64,000 nucleotides of DNA from Kluyvera sichuanensis (GCF_014218705.1 NZ_JABBJF010000003.1:186001-250000), one strand, 5' to 3'. Counted from the first letter of the stretch, positions 52,623 through 63,026 are shown. Notes: a model not told the origin generated them from the sequence alone. Numbers and translations: made by a program.

Positions 52623-54185
52623 ATGATAAAAAAAGTGCGGGAGATAAAACTCCACAACTATATCTGTTACGGCCTGGCCGATGTTATCGGTTCAGGGGCT
52701 TTTACTCTGGTGAGTGCCTGGCTGCTGTTCTTCCTGACCACCTTCTGCGGCCTGACGCCGATTGAAGCAGGTTCGCTGTTTGCCGTGGCGCGTATCGTCG
52801 ATGTGATCATGTGTCCGTGCATGGGCTACATCTCCGATAACTTCCACAAAACCCGCCTCGGTCGTCGCTTTGGCCGTCGCCGTTTCTTCCTGCTGCTGAG
52901 CATTCCGCTGGTGGCGGTTTACAGCCTGCTGTGGGTGCAGGGCTTTAACTACTGGATGTATCTGCTGGTCTATATTCTGTTTGAAATCGTCTATTCGATG
53001 ATTTTGATCCCGTACGACACCCTGTCGGCCGAGATGACCAATGACTTCACCAAACGCTCGAAGCTGACCAGCGCCCGCATGTACATTGCGCAGTTCGCGG
53101 GCTTCACCGCTGCGTTCCTGCCGGGCCGCCTGCTGGCCTACTTTGGATCTGATTCTGCTATTTCCTTCTTCTACGCCGGGGCGATTTTCACCGTTGCCTT
53201 TATGGTGGTGCTGTTCTTCGTCTACTTCGGTACCTGGGAACGTTCGCTGGAAGAGATTGAACAGAGCGAACGCAGCGTTGAGACCGAAGAGAAGCAGCCG
53301 CTGAGTAAGCGCCTGTTCGATATCTACTACGATTTTGTCTCTACCCTGAAAATTAAAACCTTCCGTTCACACCTGGGGATGTATCTGGGCGGTTCGGTGG
53401 CGCAGGATATCTTTAACTCCGTCTTTACCTATTTCGTGGTCTTTGCCCTGGCGACCTCTTCCGTTGTTGCCAGTAACCTGCTGAGCGTCATCAACGGCTT
53501 GCAGTTCTTCGGTGTTGGCGTCGCCACCTGGCTGACTCTGCGTTATTCGCCGTCTCGCGCGTTTGCGACTCAGGCGCTGATGGCGCTGGTGGCATTTGCC
53601 CTGTTCGCGGTGACCTATCTCTACGGCTCGACCAGCATGTCGATGCTGTATCTGGCAGCGGGCGTGGCCGGTCTGGCACGCGGCGGTATCTACTCCATTC
53701 CATGGAACAACTACACCTTTGTGGCGGATGTGGATGAGATCCTGACCTGTAACCGTCGTGAAGGGATCTTCGCGGGCTTTATGAGCCTGCTGCGTAAAGC
53801 GTCCCAGGCGTTCTCCATCTTCCTCGTTGGCGTGGCGCTGCAGATGTCCGGCTTTATCACCGGCCACACCAGCCAGCCGCAGTCGGCGATTAATATGATC
53901 CTCGCCATCATGATTATTCTGCCGGTTATCCTGACTCTGTGGGGCATCTGGTCGGCCTTCCAGTTCAAAGTCAACAGCCGTACCCATGCGGTGCTGAATG
54001 AAGAAGTGGCACGCCTGAAACAGGGCGGCAGCAAAGCAACCGTCACGGCAGAAACTAAAGAGGTTATCGAAAGCCTGACCGGGATGCCGTACGACCACTG
54101 CTGGGGTGATAACACCGTCGGCCACGTCAACCGCAGCCTGCTCAAAGCCAAACAGCATCAGTTAGCGCAGTTGAAAAACGCGTAA
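52623..54185 (+). CDS. GPH-family glycoside/uronide:cation symporter
   Basis: 520 residues from the ATG at 52623, behind GGGGATGGA; the frame reading back to 52560 overlaps the GH28 stop. Twelve membrane segments and the loop DNFHKTRLGRRFGRRRFF typical of the glycoside-pentoside-hexuronide (MelB-like) family. A long C-terminal tail follows residue 450. Probably carries the GH28 substrate. TogT-like oligogalacturonide carriers are in this family; the exact sugar is inferred. Confidence 0.87.
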   Translation: MIKKVREIKLHNYICYGLADVIGSGAFTLVSAWLLFFLTTFCGLTPIEAGSLFAVARIVDVIMCPCMGYISDNFHKTRLGRRFGRRRFFLLLSIPLVAVYSLLWVQGFNYWMYLLVYILFEIVYSMILIPYDTLSAEMTNDFTKRSKLTSARMYIAQFAGFTAAFLPGRLLAYFGSDSAISFFYAGAIFTVAFMVVLFFVYFGTWERSLEEIEQSERSVETEEKQPLSKRLFDIYYDFVSTLKIKTFRSHLGMYLGGSVAQDIFNSVFTYFVVFALATSSVVASNLLSVINGLQFFGVGVATWLTLRYSPSRAFATQALMALVAFALFAVTYLYGSTSMSMLYLAAGVAGLARGGIYSIPWNNYTFVADVDEILTCNRREGIFAGFMSLLRKASQAFSIFLVGVALQMSGFITGHTSQPQSAINMILAIMIILPVILTLWGIWSAFQFKVNSRTHAVLNEEVARLKQGGSKATVTAETKEVIESLTGMPYDHCWGDNTVGHVNRSLLKAKQHQLAQLKNA

Positions 54186-54206
54186 AACCAAACAAATAAA
54201 CACCTT

Positions 54207-54241
54207 GTAGCCCGGGCGAGCGCAGAGCGACCCCGGGATTT
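54207..54241. repeat. Single REP-type palindrome
   Basis: GTAGCCCGGGCGAGCGCAG ending CGACCCCGGGATTTTTTT. It follows the GPH gene; the T-run directly after the stem lets it act as a terminator for the GH28-GPH pair. Confidence 0.8.
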
Positions 54242-54256
54242 TTTTGGATAACAGAA

Positions 54257-55492
54257 ATGACCGATCAAAGTTTATATATTCAACAAGGCATCTGGGCACG
54301 CCTCGGCCTCCCACGCGAGCTGGTATGGGGATTCGTGGGCGTATTCCTGTTTATTACCGGGGCAACCATCGAACAGAGCTGGCTGGCCTCGCTGCTGCAA
54401 CAGCGCGGGCTTGATGCGGTACATATCAGCCTGCTGTCATCCGTCTTTGGCCTGTGCGTGGCGGCTATTTCGTGGTTTTCCGGCATTGGGGCGGGCGTGC
54501 TCGGCGTGCGTCGCCTGATGTGGCTGGCGACGCTGCTCTACTTTGTCGGCTCAGTACCGTTTATTTTCGTCGCGCTGCCGGACGGCAACTACCCGTTGAT
54601 GATGGTGAGCTATGCGGTGCGCGGCATGGCCTATCCGCTGTTCGCCTACTCGTTTCTGGTGTGGATTAACCAGCGCTGCGAAAGCCGGATCCTCGGCCGC
54701 GCCGTCTCCTGGTTCTGGATTGCCTTCGGCGTCGGCATGACCATCGTCGGGCCGTGGTTCTCCGGCTTTATGATCCCGCGTTTGGGCGAAACGACCACCT
54801 TGCTCTCCGGTTTTATCTTTGTGCTGGCGGGCTGCGGCTGTGCGCTGCTCCTCAACCGCGATAAACCGCAGTGGCAGCAGGATGGCGCGGTCGGCAAGGC
54901 GCTGGCGGAAGGGATTATCGTGCTGGTGCGCGAACCGAAAATGCGCCTGGCGGTGGTGGTTAAAACCATCAACGATATCGGCAAGTTCTCGCTGGTGATT
55001 CTGATGCCGGTTTACCTGCCGCGCTTTGGCTTCAGCATTGAAGAGTGGCTGACCATCTGGGGACTGGTGAACGTGGTGAATATCTTCGCCAACTACTTCT
55101 TCGGCTGGCTGGGCGATACCATTGGCTGGCGTAACACCGTGGTCTGGTTTGCCGGGACGCTCTGCGGCGCGTCGGCGCTGGCGGTGTGCTACGCGCCGGT
55201 ACTGTTTGGTCATAGCAGCGTGGCGATGGTCATTGCGCTGGCGATTTATGCCATCGGCCTTGGCGCATTCGGCCCGCTGAGCGCGCTGATTCCTTCGCTG
55301 CTGCCGGAAAATAAAGGCGCGGCGATCTCCTGCCTGAACCTTGGCTCTGGCCTGAGCAATTTTGTCGGGCCATTTATCGTCACCCTGTGCGTTAACCCGC
55401 TCGGCGTGGAGGGCACGCTGTGGGTAATCGCGCTGCTGTACTTCGCCGCGAGCTTGCTGACGATCCCGTTAACGATCCCGAAAAAGGGCTGA
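54257..55492 (+). CDS. RbtT/DalT-type MFS polyol permease
   Basis: 411 residues, 12 membrane segments. Similar in several blocks to ribitol and D-arabinitol permeases of Klebsiella (RGMAYPLFAYSFLVWI; GAAISCLNLGSGLSNFVGP). No polyol dehydrogenase or kinase is next to it, so its substrate is not fixed by context. Separated from the GPH gene by a palindrome with T-run, so transcribed apart. Confidence 0.78.
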   Translation: MTDQSLYIQQGIWARLGLPRELVWGFVGVFLFITGATIEQSWLASLLQQRGLDAVHISLLSSVFGLCVAAISWFSGIGAGVLGVRRLMWLATLLYFVGSVPFIFVALPDGNYPLMMVSYAVRGMAYPLFAYSFLVWINQRCESRILGRAVSWFWIAFGVGMTIVGPWFSGFMIPRLGETTTLLSGFIFVLAGCGCALLLNRDKPQWQQDGAVGKALAEGIIVLVREPKMRLAVVVKTINDIGKFSLVILMPVYLPRFGFSIEEWLTIWGLVNVVNIFANYFFGWLGDTIGWRNTVVWFAGTLCGASALAVCYAPVLFGHSSVAMVIALAIYAIGLGAFGPLSALIPSLLPENKGAAISCLNLGSGLSNFVGPFIVTLCVNPLGVEGTLWVIALLYFAASLLTIPLTIPKKG

Positions 55493-55506
55493 TTGCTGAG
55501 ATTTCG

Positions 55507-55514
55507 TCTACGCT
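55507..55514 (+). promoter_or_regulatory. Candidate RpoS-type -10 for osmF
   Basis: TCTACGCT is close to the TCTATACT extended -10 favoured by sigma-S, and osmF-yehYXW is RpoS-dependent in E. coli. The -35 region overlaps the end of the preceding gene. Low certainty. Confidence 0.35.
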
Positions 55515-55563
55515 TTTTACTTAAGCGCCTGTTAATTGAGCGCAAATAATAAGAGGAAAGCGT

Positions 55564-56481
55564 ATGACGATGGCAAGGGGATGGACGGCGTCACTGGTAC
55601 TCCTGGCGGCGGTTGCGCTGCCGTTACAGGCCGCGGAGCCGGTAAAAGTAGGTTCAAAAATTGATACCGAAGGGGCGCTGCTCGGGAACATTATTCTGCA
55701 GGTGCTGGAAAGCCACGGCGTCAAAACGGTGAACAAGGTTCAGCTTGGCACCACGCCGGTGGTGCGCGGTGCTATCACCTCCAACGCGCTGGATATTTAC
55801 CCGGAGTACACCGGCAACGGCGCATTTTTCTTCAAAGATGAAACCGATGCGGCCTGGAAAAATGCGGCGGCGGGCTACGAGAAAGTGAAAAAGCTCGATG
55901 CCGAGAAAAATCATCTGATCTGGCTGACCCCCGCACCGGCGAACAACACCTGGACTATCGCCGTGCGTAAAGACCTGGCGGAACAAAACAAACTCACATC
56001 GCTTGCCGACCTGAGCGGCTATCTGAAAAAAGGCGGCACCTTTAAGCTGGCAGCCTCTGCTGAATTTATCGAACGCCCGGATGCGCTCCCGGCGTTTGAA
56101 AAAGCCTACGATTTCAAACTGAGTCAGGATCAGCTGCTGTCGCTGGCGGGCGGAGACACCGCTGTCACCATTAAGGCGGCGGCGCAGCAAACCTCTGGTG
56201 TCAACGCGGCGATGGCCTACGGTACCGACGGCCCGGTGGCGGCGCTGGGGCTACAGACCCTGAGCGACCCGAAAGGCGTGCAGCCGATTTATGCGCCGAC
56301 GCCGGTAGTGCGTGAAGCGGTGCTGAAAGCCTATCCGCAACTGGACGAATGGCTGAAGCCGGTGTTCGCGAGCCTCGATGAAAAGACCCTGCAAACGCTG
56401 AACGCGAAGATTGCGGTCGAAGGGCTGGACGCCAAAACCGTGGCGGCGGAATACCTGAAACAAAAAGGGTGGGCGAAGTAA
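55564..56481 (+). CDS. osmF: Glycine-betaine-type ABC periplasmic protein OsmF (YehZ)
   Basis: 305 residues, as in E. coli. N-terminal signal peptide ending LPLQA. OpuAC-type substrate-binding domain (KVGSKIDTEGALLGNIIL, DIYPEYTGNG). First of the osmF-yehYXW unit, a low-affinity betaine importer expressed under stress. Good ribosome-binding site AAGAGGAAAG. Confidence 0.95.
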   Translation: MTMARGWTASLVLLAAVALPLQAAEPVKVGSKIDTEGALLGNIILQVLESHGVKTVNKVQLGTTPVVRGAITSNALDIYPEYTGNGAFFFKDETDAAWKNAAAGYEKVKKLDAEKNHLIWLTPAPANNTWTIAVRKDLAEQNKLTSLADLSGYLKKGGTFKLAASAEFIERPDALPAFEKAYDFKLSQDQLLSLAGGDTAVTIKAAAQQTSGVNAAMAYGTDGPVAALGLQTLSDPKGVQPIYAPTPVVREAVLKAYPQLDEWLKPVFASLDEKTLQTLNAKIAVEGLDAKTVAAEYLKQKGWAK

Positions 56482-56493
56482 TCGGTTAATCGC

Positions 56494-57648
56494 GTGCCTC
56501 GTTGTACTCATCGCGTGGTGGCGCTGCTGGCGGTTTTGCTGCTGGCTGCCGCCGCGCTGCCGTTTGTCAATTTCGCCCCGAACCGTCTGGTGTCGGGCGA
56601 AGGCCGTTGGCTATGGCAAATCTGGGATTTCCCTCCGCTTATCCTGTTGATTATTCCGGCGCTGTTTTTATGGCTTAGTTGGTTACCCGGCCGACTGCCC
56701 AGCCTGTTGATTCTGCTGCTGGCCGAAGGTGGCTTTGCGCTCCTGTTGTGGGCGAGCGGCGAGGCCGCGCAGCATCTGGCGCAGAGCAGTAGCCCGCTGG
56801 CCCGTACCTCGCCGGGGAGCGGGCTATGGCTGGGTTTACTGCTGATGCTGCTGATGTGCAGCGAGGCCATTCGCCGCCTGACATCGCATGCGCGGTGGCG
56901 CTGGCTGCTGAACGTGCAGCTGTGGCTGCTGCCTTGCTGGCTGCTGTGGAGCGGGGCGCTTGATGGCCTGTCGCTGATGAAAGAGTACGCCAACCGGCAG
57001 GAGACCTTTAACGATGCCTTAAGCCAGCACCTGATGCTGCTCTGGGGCACGCTGCTGCCAGGGCTGCTGCTCGGCGTGCCGCTCGGCATGTGGTGCTGGC
57101 GACATCCGGGGCGGCAGTCGAGCGTGTTTACTATCCTCAACATTATTCAGACCATCCCTTCGGTGGCGCTGTTCGGCCTGCTGATTGCACCGCTTGCCGG
57201 GCTGGCTCAGCGTTTCCCGTGGCTGGCGAATCTCGGCGTGGCGGGAACCGGCTTGGCTCCGGCGCTGATTGCGCTGGTGCTCTACGCGCTGCTGCCCATC
57301 GTACGCGGCGTGGTCGCCGGGATGCAGCAGGTCTCAATGCAGGTGCTGGAGAGCGCGGCGGCGATGGGCATGAGCCGCGCTCAGACTTTTCTTCGCGTGC
57401 AGTTACCGCTGGCGCTGCCGGTGCTGCTGCGTAGCCTGCGGGTGGTAACCGTACAGACGGTGGGTATGGCGGTGGTGGCGGCGCTGATTGGCGCGGGCGG
57501 CTTCGGCGCGCTGGTGTTCCAGGGGCTGCTCAGCAGCGCGCTGGATCTGGTGCTGCTTGGCGTGATCCCGACCATCGCGATGGCGGTTATCGCCGACGCG
57601 CTGTTCAGCCTGGCGGGCAGCGTATTACAAGGAGAGAACGATGATTGA
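56494..57648 (+). CDS. yehY: ABC permease YehY
   Basis: 384 residues from a GTG at 56494 (E. coli 385). No strong ribosome-binding site is visible, so a GTG a few codons on is possible. Six or more membrane segments plus a conserved permease loop ([21 protein letters not shown]). Longer N-terminal region than YehW. Overlaps yehX by eight bases. Confidence 0.93.
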   Translation: MPRCTHRVVALLAVLLLAAAALPFVNFAPNRLVSGEGRWLWQIWDFPPLILLIIPALFLWLSWLPGRLPSLLILLLAEGGFALLLWASGEAAQHLAQSSSPLARTSPGSGLWLGLLLMLLMCSEAIRRLTSHARWRWLLNVQLWLLPCWLLWSGALDGLSLMKEYANRQETFNDALSQHLMLLWGTLLPGLLLGVPLGMWCWRHPGRQSSVFTILNIIQTIPSVALFGLLIAPLAGLAQRFPWLANLGVAGTGLAPALIALVLYALLPIVRGVVAGMQQVSMQVLESAAAMGMSRAQTFLRVQLPLALPVLLRSLRVVTVQTVGMAVVAALIGAGGFGALVFQGLLSSALDLVLLGVIPTIAMAVIADALFSLAGSVLQGENDD

Positions 57649-58588
57649 ATTCTTCCAGGTCAACAAATCGTTCGGTCACCATCCGGCGGTAAAAAACCTC
57701 TCATTGCGGCTGGCAGAAGGGGCGTTTTCGGTGCTGATTGGTACCTCCGGTTCGGGGAAATCCACCACCCTCAAGATGATTAACCGGCTGGTGGAACCCG
57801 ATAGCGGGACGATTCGTTTTGCCGGGCAGGATATCCGAGAGCAGCCGCTGCTCGCCCTGCGCCGACGCATGGGCTATGCCATTCAGTCTATTGGCCTGTT
57901 CCCGCACTGGACGGTGGCGCAAAACATCGCCACCGTGCCGCAGCTACTGAAATGGCCGAAGGCAAAGGTCGAGGCTCGCATTGATGAACTGATGGCGCTG
58001 CTGGGGCTGGAGCCGACGCTGCGCACGCGATTCCCGCATCAGCTCTCCGGCGGCCAGCAGCAGCGCGTCGGCGTGGCGCGGGCATTGGCGGGCGACCCGG
58101 AGGTGCTGCTGATGGATGAACCCTTCGGTGCGCTGGACCCGGTGACGCGCGGTGCACTTCAGCAGGAGATGCGCCGTATTCACCAACTGTTGGGGCGCAC
58201 GATTGTGCTGGTGACTCATGATATTGATGAAGCGCTACGTCTGGCAGACAACATTATCCTGCTGGACGGCGGCGAGGTGGTGCAGCAGGGTACGCCGCTA
58301 CAGTTGCTTAGCCAACCGGGCAGCGAATTTGTACGCACCTTTTTTGGCCGTAGCGAGCTGGGCGTACGATTGTTGTCGTTGCGTCAGGTGGCGGACTACG
58401 TGCGCCACGGCGAGCAAGCCGACGGGGAGGCGATTATTGCCACTGCGTCGCTGCGCGATGCGCTCTCCGGTTTTATGGACCAACGGCGCACCGTTTTGCC
58501 AGTGGCGGATGAGGCGGGAAGGGCTTACGGCACGCTGCATTTTGCCGACCTGCTACGCGAGGAGCCGAGTGATGCGCCTGGTTCGTGA
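57641..58588 (+). CDS. yehX: ABC ATP-binding protein YehX
   Basis: 315 residues. Walker [10 protein letters not shown] (34-42), signature [15 protein letters not shown], Walker [14 protein letters not shown]-terminal CBS-like tail ([20 protein letters not shown]) as in betaine ATPases. Overlaps both neighbours. Confidence 0.95.
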   Translation: MIEFFQVNKSFGHHPAVKNLSLRLAEGAFSVLIGTSGSGKSTTLKMINRLVEPDSGTIRFAGQDIREQPLLALRRRMGYAIQSIGLFPHWTVAQNIATVPQLLKWPKAKVEARIDELMALLGLEPTLRTRFPHQLSGGQQQRVGVARALAGDPEVLLMDEPFGALDPVTRGALQQEMRRIHQLLGRTIVLVTHDIDEALRLADNIILLDGGEVVQQGTPLQLLSQPGSEFVRTFFGRSELGVRLLSLRQVADYVRHGEQADGEAIIATASLRDALSGFMDQRRTVLPVADEAGRAYGTLHFADLLREEPSDAPGS

Positions 58589-59309
58589 CCCGCTGCTGTG
58601 GCTGCTGGCGCTGTTTATCGGGCTGCTGGTGGGCCTGCCTTACAGCGAGCCCCTATTTCACCTGCTGTTTCCTGAGCAGCCGCGCCCGCTCTATCAGCAG
58701 GCAGGTTTTTTGTCGCTGACGCTGGCTCATGCCTGGCTGGTGGGGGTTTCGAGCCTGACGGCGATCGTTATCGGCGTGAGTGCTGGCGTGGCGGTAACGC
58801 GCCCGGCAGGCAGCGAATTTCGCCCGCTGGTTGAGACGCTGGCGGCAATGGGACAAACTTTTCCGCCGGTAGCGGTACTGGCGCTGGCGGTTCCGGTGAT
58901 GGGGTTTGGCGAAAAACCCGCTATTATTGCGCTGATCCTGTATGGCATTCTGCCGGTATTGCAAGGCACGTTAGCCGGGCTGGCGGCAGTACCGCAGAGT
59001 GCGTTGAGCGTGGCAGAAGGGATGGGGATGTCGGGCTGGCAGCGGCTGCGTCAGGTTGAGCTACCGTTAGCGGCGCCGGTTATCGTGGCGGGCGTGCGGA
59101 CCTCGGTTATCGTTAATATCGGCACGGCAACCATCGCTTCCACGGTGGGGGCGAATACGCTGGGCACGCCAATTATTATCGGCCTGAGTGGGTTCAACAC
59201 GGCCTACGTGGTGCAGGGGGCGATTCTGGTGGCGCTGGCGGCGATTATCGTCGACCGTGCCTTTGAGCGGCTGAGTCTACGGCTCAGCCGACACCGCCGC
59301 GCACAATAA
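58572..59309 (+). CDS. yehW: ABC permease YehW
   Basis: 245 residues from the ATG at 58572 behind GAGGAG; it overlaps the last 17 bases of yehX. The open frame extends further up to 58218, but that part is the wrong frame of yehX. Conserved permease loop [18 protein letters not shown]. Its 3' end overlaps yohO on the other strand by 26 bases. Confidence 0.94.
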   Translation: MRLVRDPLLWLLALFIGLLVGLPYSEPLFHLLFPEQPRPLYQQAGFLSLTLAHAWLVGVSSLTAIVIGVSAGVAVTRPAGSEFRPLVETLAAMGQTFPPVAVLALAVPVMGFGEKPAIIALILYGILPVLQGTLAGLAAVPQSALSVAEGMGMSGWQRLRQVELPLAAPVIVAGVRTSVIVNIGTATIASTVGANTLGTPIIIGLSGFNTAYVVQGAILVALAAIIVDRAFERLSLRLSRHRRAQ

Positions 59310-59397
59310 ATGAATAGCCTGCGAGCATCACGCCGCCGATACCGCTGATGGCCATCAGGGCAAAAATGACGATCGCGGCAAGTTTGGTAGACTTCAT
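59284..59397 (-). CDS. yohO: Small membrane protein YohO
   Basis: 37 residues: [19 protein letters not shown] then [19 protein letters not shown]. One membrane span, and the [10 protein letters not shown] core is shared with E. coli YohO (35 residues). Strong ribosome-binding site AAAGGAG eight bases before the ATG at 59397. It lies between mlrA and yehW as in E. coli. Function unknown. Confidence 0.9.
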   Translation of the reverse strand: MKSTKLAAIVIFALMAISGIGGVMLAGYSFIVRGGVG

Positions 59398-59456
59398 GGT
59401 GTACTCCTTTTGTTAACCAAAAGATTATACCGCGAAGCCAGCCTGTTAACGAACGA

Positions 59457-60176
59457 TTAATTTGTGGGGAGCGCGAAGGCCACGCCTTCTTCTTGCCAGC
59501 AGGCGAGCTGCTGTCGCTGCAAGGCGCTTGGCGACACGCCGCACCAGACAAGCAACGTCTGGCCGGGGAACAGCTCCGGCTGTACGTGGGTCAGCGTGTG
59601 GGCCAGCACGTCCACGCGCCAGCCCTGTTCGCAGGCGACCCAGCTCTCCAGCCACAGGCGCGTCATATCGGTGACGTTCCAGCCGACCACCAGCGCGTGC
59701 GGCCCCGATTTGCGCCGGCCGGAGGCCAGATTCAGCGCGATGTCGTTAATCAGCACGCCGTCGAGCAACCCCAGCAGCGTTTGCTGGGCAAACTGCGCGC
59801 TTTGTAGCCGCTGGCGCAGGGGGTTAAACAGGCAATCAACCAGCGTGCGGGCGCTGTGGTTGCGGCGCAAATCTTTGACCCACAGGCGCAGCGGGTGCAG
59901 GTGACCGCTACGCAGATAGCTCAGTACTTTTTCCTGCTGTTCCCGCCAGCCGTCCTGCTGTTCGCTGAGTAGCCCTTTGACTTTCCCGACCTGAACGCCG
60001 TTTTCTATCCAGCGCTGGATCTCGCGGATACGGTCGATATCGTCATCATTAAACAGGCGATGGCCGCCGTCGGTACGCTGCGGCTTCAGCAGCGCGTATC
60101 GCCGCTGCCAGGCGCGAAGCGTCACCGGGTTAATATCACAGAGTTGTGCGACTTCACCAATCGTATAAAGCGCCAT
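59457..60176 (-). CDS. mlrA: MerR-family regulator MlrA
   Basis: 239 residues from the ATG at 60176 behind GGAGGAAAAG; E. coli has 243. N-terminal MerR winged helix (ALYTIGEVAQLCDINPVTLR, TDGGHRLF) and a C-terminal B12-binding-like domain of unknown ligand. It activates csgD and thus curli and cellulose in E. coli. It is followed by yohO on the same strand. Confidence 0.95.
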   Translation of the reverse strand: MALYTIGEVAQLCDINPVTLRAWQRRYALLKPQRTDGGHRLFNDDDIDRIREIQRWIENGVQVGKVKGLLSEQQDGWREQQEKVLSYLRSGHLHPLRLWVKDLRRNHSARTLVDCLFNPLRQRLQSAQFAQQTLLGLLDGVLINDIALNLASGRRKSGPHALVVGWNVTDMTRLWLESWVACEQGWRVDVLAHTLTHVQPELFPGQTLLVWCGVSPSALQRQQLACWQEEGVAFALPTN

Positions 60177-60204
60177 CTTTTCCTCCGGCATGCGATATCC
60201 CATT

Positions 60205-60398
60205 TATACACTTCATCCTTCAAGCCGCCTCGGCGTTGGCTGCGCTCGCTCACCCCAGTCACTTACTAGAGTAAGCTCCTGGGGATTCACTCGCTTGCCG
60301 CGTTACTCGGCTTACAGCCTCGCCCCTTCGGGGCCAGCGCAAGCGCTGTTCAACATGCTAAAGCATGTTGTGATGCAACTTGAATGATTTTGTGTATA
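60205..60398. repeat. ERIC element with internal insert of about 70 bp
   Basis: TATACA...TATA ends frame the element. The core GTTGGCTGCGCTCGCTCACC, CCAGTCACTTACT and AGTAAGCTCCTGGGGATTCA is the reverse strand of the 127 bp enterobacterial repetitive intergenic consensus. Between CTTGCCGC (to about 60302) and GCAACTTGAA (about 60375) is an insert with three small hairpins, giving 194 bp in all. It lies between divergent mlrA and btsS. Confidence 0.9.
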
Positions 60399-60439
60399 AC
60401 TTTAGACGGGGATTACCGGCGCAGCCTCCTTTGATTGTT

Positions 60440-60474
60440 TTTTATCCACTTCGCGACCATGGTGATGGATAAAA
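60440..60474. promoter_or_regulatory. Inverted repeat upstream of btsS
   Basis: TTTTATCCA (60440-60448) and TGGATAAAA (60466-60474) are perfect complements with 17 bp between. This is a plausible operator in the mlrA-btsS divergent region, which otherwise (60177-60577) holds only the ERIC element and the btsS promoter and leader. Confidence 0.45.
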
Positions 60475-60577
60475 TGTGATCGGTAGCATTTTTTGCACTT
60501 TTTTTGCCAGGTTTCAAAGAAAGTTATGCCAACTGTGTGTATGTTACGCAGTTTTATTTCTGCTGTGGTGAACGGGT

Positions 60578-62263
60578 ATGTACGAGTTTAATCTGGTGTT
60601 GCTGCTGCTTCAGCAGATGTGTGTTTTCCTGGTCATCGCCTGGTTAATGAGCAAGACGCGTCTCTTTATCCCGCTGATGCAGGTGACCGTGCGCCTGCCG
60701 CACAAGCTGCTCTGCTACGTCACGTTCTCCATTTTCTGTATTCTCGGTACCTATTTCGGCCTGCACATTGAAGATTCCATTGCCAACACCCGCGCGATTG
60801 GCGCAGTGATGGGCGGCCTGCTCGGCGGCCCGGTGGTCGGTGGGCTGGTGGGGCTGACCGGCGGCTTACATCGCTACTCGATGGGCGGGATGACCGCGCT
60901 AAGCTGCATGATCTCGACCATGGTTGAGGGGCTGCTTGGCGGGCTGGTACACAGCCTGCTGATCCGTCGTGGTCGCCCGGACAAAGTATTCAGCCCGTGG
61001 ACGGCAGGGGCGATTACCCTGGTGGCGGAGTTGGTGCAGATGCTGATTATCCTGCTGATTGCCCGCCCGTTCGAAGACGCGCTGCATCTGGTGCAGAGCA
61101 TTGCCGCGCCGATGATGGTCACCAATACCGTGGGCGCGGCGCTGTTTATGCGCATTCTGCTCGATAAGCGGGCGATGTTTGAGAAGTACACCTCGGCCTT
61201 TTCCGCCACCGCGCTGAAGGTAGCCGCCTCGACGGAGGGGATCCTGCGTAAGGGCTTTAACGAAGAGAACAGCATGAAGGTGGCGCAGGTGCTGATTCAG
61301 GAGCTGGATATCGGCGCGGTGGCTATCACCGATCGCGAGAAGCTGCTCGCTTTTACCGGTATCGGTGAAGATCACCATCTGCCCGGCAAGCCTATCTCCT
61401 CACGCTACACGCAAAAAACTATTGAGACCGGCGAAGTGGTCTACGCCGACGGCAACGAAGTGCCGTACCGCTGCTCGATTCACCCCAACTGCAAGCTCGG
61501 CTCGACGCTGGTTATCCCGCTGCGTGGTGAGAACCAGCGGGTGATTGGCACCATCAAGCTCTACGAGGCCAAAAACCGCCTGTTCAGCTCCATCAACCGT
61601 ACGTTAGGCGAGGGGATTGCTCAGCTGTTGTCGGCGCAGATTCTTGCCGGGCAGTATGAGCGTCAGAAGGCGCTGCTGACCCAGTCAGAGATCAAGCTGC
61701 TGCACGCGCAGGTCAACCCGCACTTCCTGTTTAACGCCCTGAATACGCTCAAAGCGGTGATTCGCCGCGACAGCGAACAGGCGAGCCAACTGGTGCAGTA
61801 TCTGTCGACTTTTTTCCGCAAAAACCTCAAACGCCCGTCGGAGATTGTCACCCTGGCGGATGAAATTGAGCACGTGAACGCCTACCTGCAAATTGAGAAG
61901 GCGCGCTTCCAGTCGCGGCTGCAGGTGCATCTGGATATTCCCGACGCGCTGGAGCATCAGCAGCTTCCGGCGTTCACCCTGCAGCCGATTGTCGAAAACG
62001 CCATTAAGCACGGCACTTCGCAGTTGATGGATGTCGGCGAGATTACGCTGCGCGCCCGCCAGCAGGGCAGGCATCTGGTGCTGGACATCGAAGATAACGC
62101 CGGGCTGTATCAACCCAATACCTCGTCCAGCGGGTTGGGTATGAGCCTGGTGGACAAGCGTCTACGGATGCGTTTTGGCGACGAATGCGGGATTGCCGTC
62201 GCCTGCGAACCGGACCGTTTTACCCGGGTCACTCTGCGGTTACCTCTGGAGGAGAATGCATGA
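60578..62263 (+). CDS. btsS: Pyruvate-sensing histidine kinase BtsS (YehU)
   Basis: 561 residues. 5TM-LytS sensor domain in the first 200 residues ([20 protein letters not shown]), GAF domain, then LytS-type kinase with the phospho-His in [12 protein letters not shown] and an HATPase ([10 protein letters not shown]). High-affinity receptor for extracellular pyruvate. Translationally coupled to btsR by ATGA. Confidence 0.96.
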   Translation: MYEFNLVLLLLQQMCVFLVIAWLMSKTRLFIPLMQVTVRLPHKLLCYVTFSIFCILGTYFGLHIEDSIANTRAIGAVMGGLLGGPVVGGLVGLTGGLHRYSMGGMTALSCMISTMVEGLLGGLVHSLLIRRGRPDKVFSPWTAGAITLVAELVQMLIILLIARPFEDALHLVQSIAAPMMVTNTVGAALFMRILLDKRAMFEKYTSAFSATALKVAASTEGILRKGFNEENSMKVAQVLIQELDIGAVAITDREKLLAFTGIGEDHHLPGKPISSRYTQKTIETGEVVYADGNEVPYRCSIHPNCKLGSTLVIPLRGENQRVIGTIKLYEAKNRLFSSINRTLGEGIAQLLSAQILAGQYERQKALLTQSEIKLLHAQVNPHFLFNALNTLKAVIRRDSEQASQLVQYLSTFFRKNLKRPSEIVTLADEIEHVNAYLQIEKARFQSRLQVHLDIPDALEHQQLPAFTLQPIVENAIKHGTSQLMDVGEITLRARQQGRHLVLDIEDNAGLYQPNTSSSGLGMSLVDKRLRMRFGDECGIAVACEPDRFTRVTLRLPLEENA

Positions 62264-62979
62264 TTAAAGTGCTGATTGTTGATGACGAGCCGCTGGCGCG
62301 GGAGAACCTGCGCGTCCTGCTGCAAACGCAGGACGACCTTGAGATTGTGGGTGAGTGCGCCAACGCGGTGGAGGCCATCGGCGCGGTGCATAAGCTGCGC
62401 CCGGACGTGCTGTTTCTTGATATCCAGATGCCGCGTATTAGCGGGCTGGAGATGGTCGGCATGCTCGACCCGGAGCATCGCCCCTATATCGTGTTCCTGA
62501 CCGCTTTTGACGAATACGCGGTGAAGGCCTTTGAGGAGCACGCGTTTGATTATCTGCTCAAGCCGATTGAAGAAAAACGGCTGGAAAAGACGCTGATGCG
62601 CCTGCGTCAGGAGCGTGCGGTGCAGGATATGTCGGTGCTGGGTGAAAACCAGCAGGCGCTAAAGTTTATTCCCTGCACCGGACACAGCCGGATTTACTTG
62701 CTGCAGATGGATGATGTGGCGTTTGTCAGCAGCCGGATGAGCGGCGTTTATGTCACCAGCGGTGAGGGCAAAGAGGGCTTTACCGAGCTGACGTTGCGTA
62801 CTCTGGAAAGCCGTACGCCGCTGATCCGCTGCCATCGCCAGCATCTGGTGAACATGGCGCATCTGAAGGAGATTCGTCTGGAGGATAACGGCCAGGCCGA
62901 GCTGCTGCTGCGTAACGGGCAGACTGTGCCGGTAAGTCGCCGCTATTTGAAGACCTTGAAAGAAGCGCTAGGCTTATAA
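62260..62979 (+). CDS. btsR: LytTR-type response regulator BtsR (YehT)
   Basis: 239 residues from the ATG at 62260, behind GGAGGAGAA; E. coli length. Receiver domain with Asp54 in [11 protein letters not shown] and a C-terminal LytTR DNA-binding domain ([14 protein letters not shown]). Activates the pyruvate transporter gene btsT in E. coli; btsT is not in this window. Confidence 0.97.
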   Translation: MIKVLIVDDEPLARENLRVLLQTQDDLEIVGECANAVEAIGAVHKLRPDVLFLDIQMPRISGLEMVGMLDPEHRPYIVFLTAFDEYAVKAFEEHAFDYLLKPIEEKRLEKTLMRLRQERAVQDMSVLGENQQALKFIPCTGHSRIYLLQMDDVAFVSSRMSGVYVTSGEGKEGFTELTLRTLESRTPLIRCHRQHLVNMAHLKEIRLEDNGQAELLLRNGQTVPVSRRYLKTLKEALGL

Positions 62980-63026
62980 TTCGTGTAGAATTAGCCACCG
63001 TATTTTTCATCACCACCGAAGGCACT

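Noticed and set aside
58218-58571. Long N-terminal extension of yehW
   Set aside because: It is the alternative frame of yehX. The ATG at 58572 has a ribosome-binding site and gives the expected YehW length.
60190-60387. 65-codon frame through the ERIC element
   Set aside because: ERIC elements are non-coding and palindromic; chance frame.
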